In this document: one piece after another, positions 63,968 to 64,000 of the stretch | How the letters are laid out: each line of letters opens with the position of its first letter | How positions within the stretch are numbered: position 1 is the first letter of the stretch | From: Marinobacter sp. MDS2 | Lineage (GTDB): Bacteria > Pseudomonadota > Gammaproteobacteria > Pseudomonadales > Oleiphilaceae | Length of the DNA: 64,000 bases | Reading direction: 5' to 3' | Assembly: GCF_030718085.1 (NCBI RefSeq) | Contig: NZ_JAVAJF010000001.1 | Coordinates: 1 to 64,000, forward strand | The notes under the pieces: model-generated | Seen by the model: the letters and a program-made list of their open reading frames with translations, nothing else | The model's database searches: none | What the model was told of the DNA's origin: nothing | Translations under genes and position numbers: made by a program

Positions 63968-64000
63968 GTCGCCCGCTAATTTGCTAACGAATGTACGGAG

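Overview
The window reads as chromosomal DNA of a marine gammaproteobacterium, most likely Marinobacter or a close relative. Support comes from the mix of genes: DUF3581 protein, RIO-type kinase, a VolA/Pla-1-like lipase beside DUF1302/DUF1329, Mqo, an xcp-like type II secretion locus, and many c-di-GMP and envelope proteins. The genus is inferred from gene content only. No phage, plasmid, CRISPR, tRNA or intact insertion sequence was seen. The sequence opens inside the 5S rRNA of an rrn operon lying to the left, followed by its terminator and two decayed genes: a truncated DUF6160-like protein and a quinone-oxidoreductase pseudogene with many frameshifts.

From 1.4 to 5.9 kb, a minus-strand operon encodes a small PstS-like periplasmic protein, an outer-membrane porin and a membrane PAS-GGDEF-EAL enzyme. 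From 6 to 11 kb lies a periplasmic molybdenum hydroxylase (Mo subunit, 2Fe-2S subunit, three-haem cytochrome) with a LysR regulator. From 11.3 to 14.5 kb are a TPR/beta-barrel protein and an ECF sigma / anti-sigma / acidic exported protein operon. Divergent from it (14.7-21.1 kb) are a large lipoprotein lipase, DUF1302 and DUF1329, which look like a lipid hydrolysis and outer-membrane handling unit. Next come an exonuclease-like protein, a MuiA-family protein, a diguanylate cyclase, RlmA, RsuA, DUF3581, a RIO kinase and a cold-shock protein.

From 29.3 to 34.1 kb a three-gene operon combines an alkyl-DHAP-synthase-like flavoprotein, a GlpD-like dehydrogenase and an FGGY kinase, preceded by a striking palindrome. 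From 34.2 to 43.5 kb is the type II secretion locus: gspC faces gspE-M as in the Pseudomonas xcp locus, but the place expected for gspD holds a LapG-like protease. Glutathione reductase follows.

From 44.9 to 49.5 kb a second envelope operon encodes a TonB-dependent receptor, a periplasmic binding protein and a histidine-kinase-like protein whose phospho-accepting His is Tyr and whose ATP-binding G1 box is lost. The rest holds a J-like membrane protein, an SBF transporter plus Baeyer-Villiger-type monooxygenase, a sulfate ABC transporter (Sbp, CysT, CysW, CysA; the sbp ribosome site sits in a hairpin), FabH, a zinc alcohol dehydrogenase, a lipoprotein, Mqo, and a PhoPQ-like two-component system divergent from a cupredoxin, with a 7-N4-7 direct repeat between them.

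The most unusual theme is that two unrelated operons share one layout: outer-membrane channel, periplasmic binding protein, inner-membrane signalling protein.
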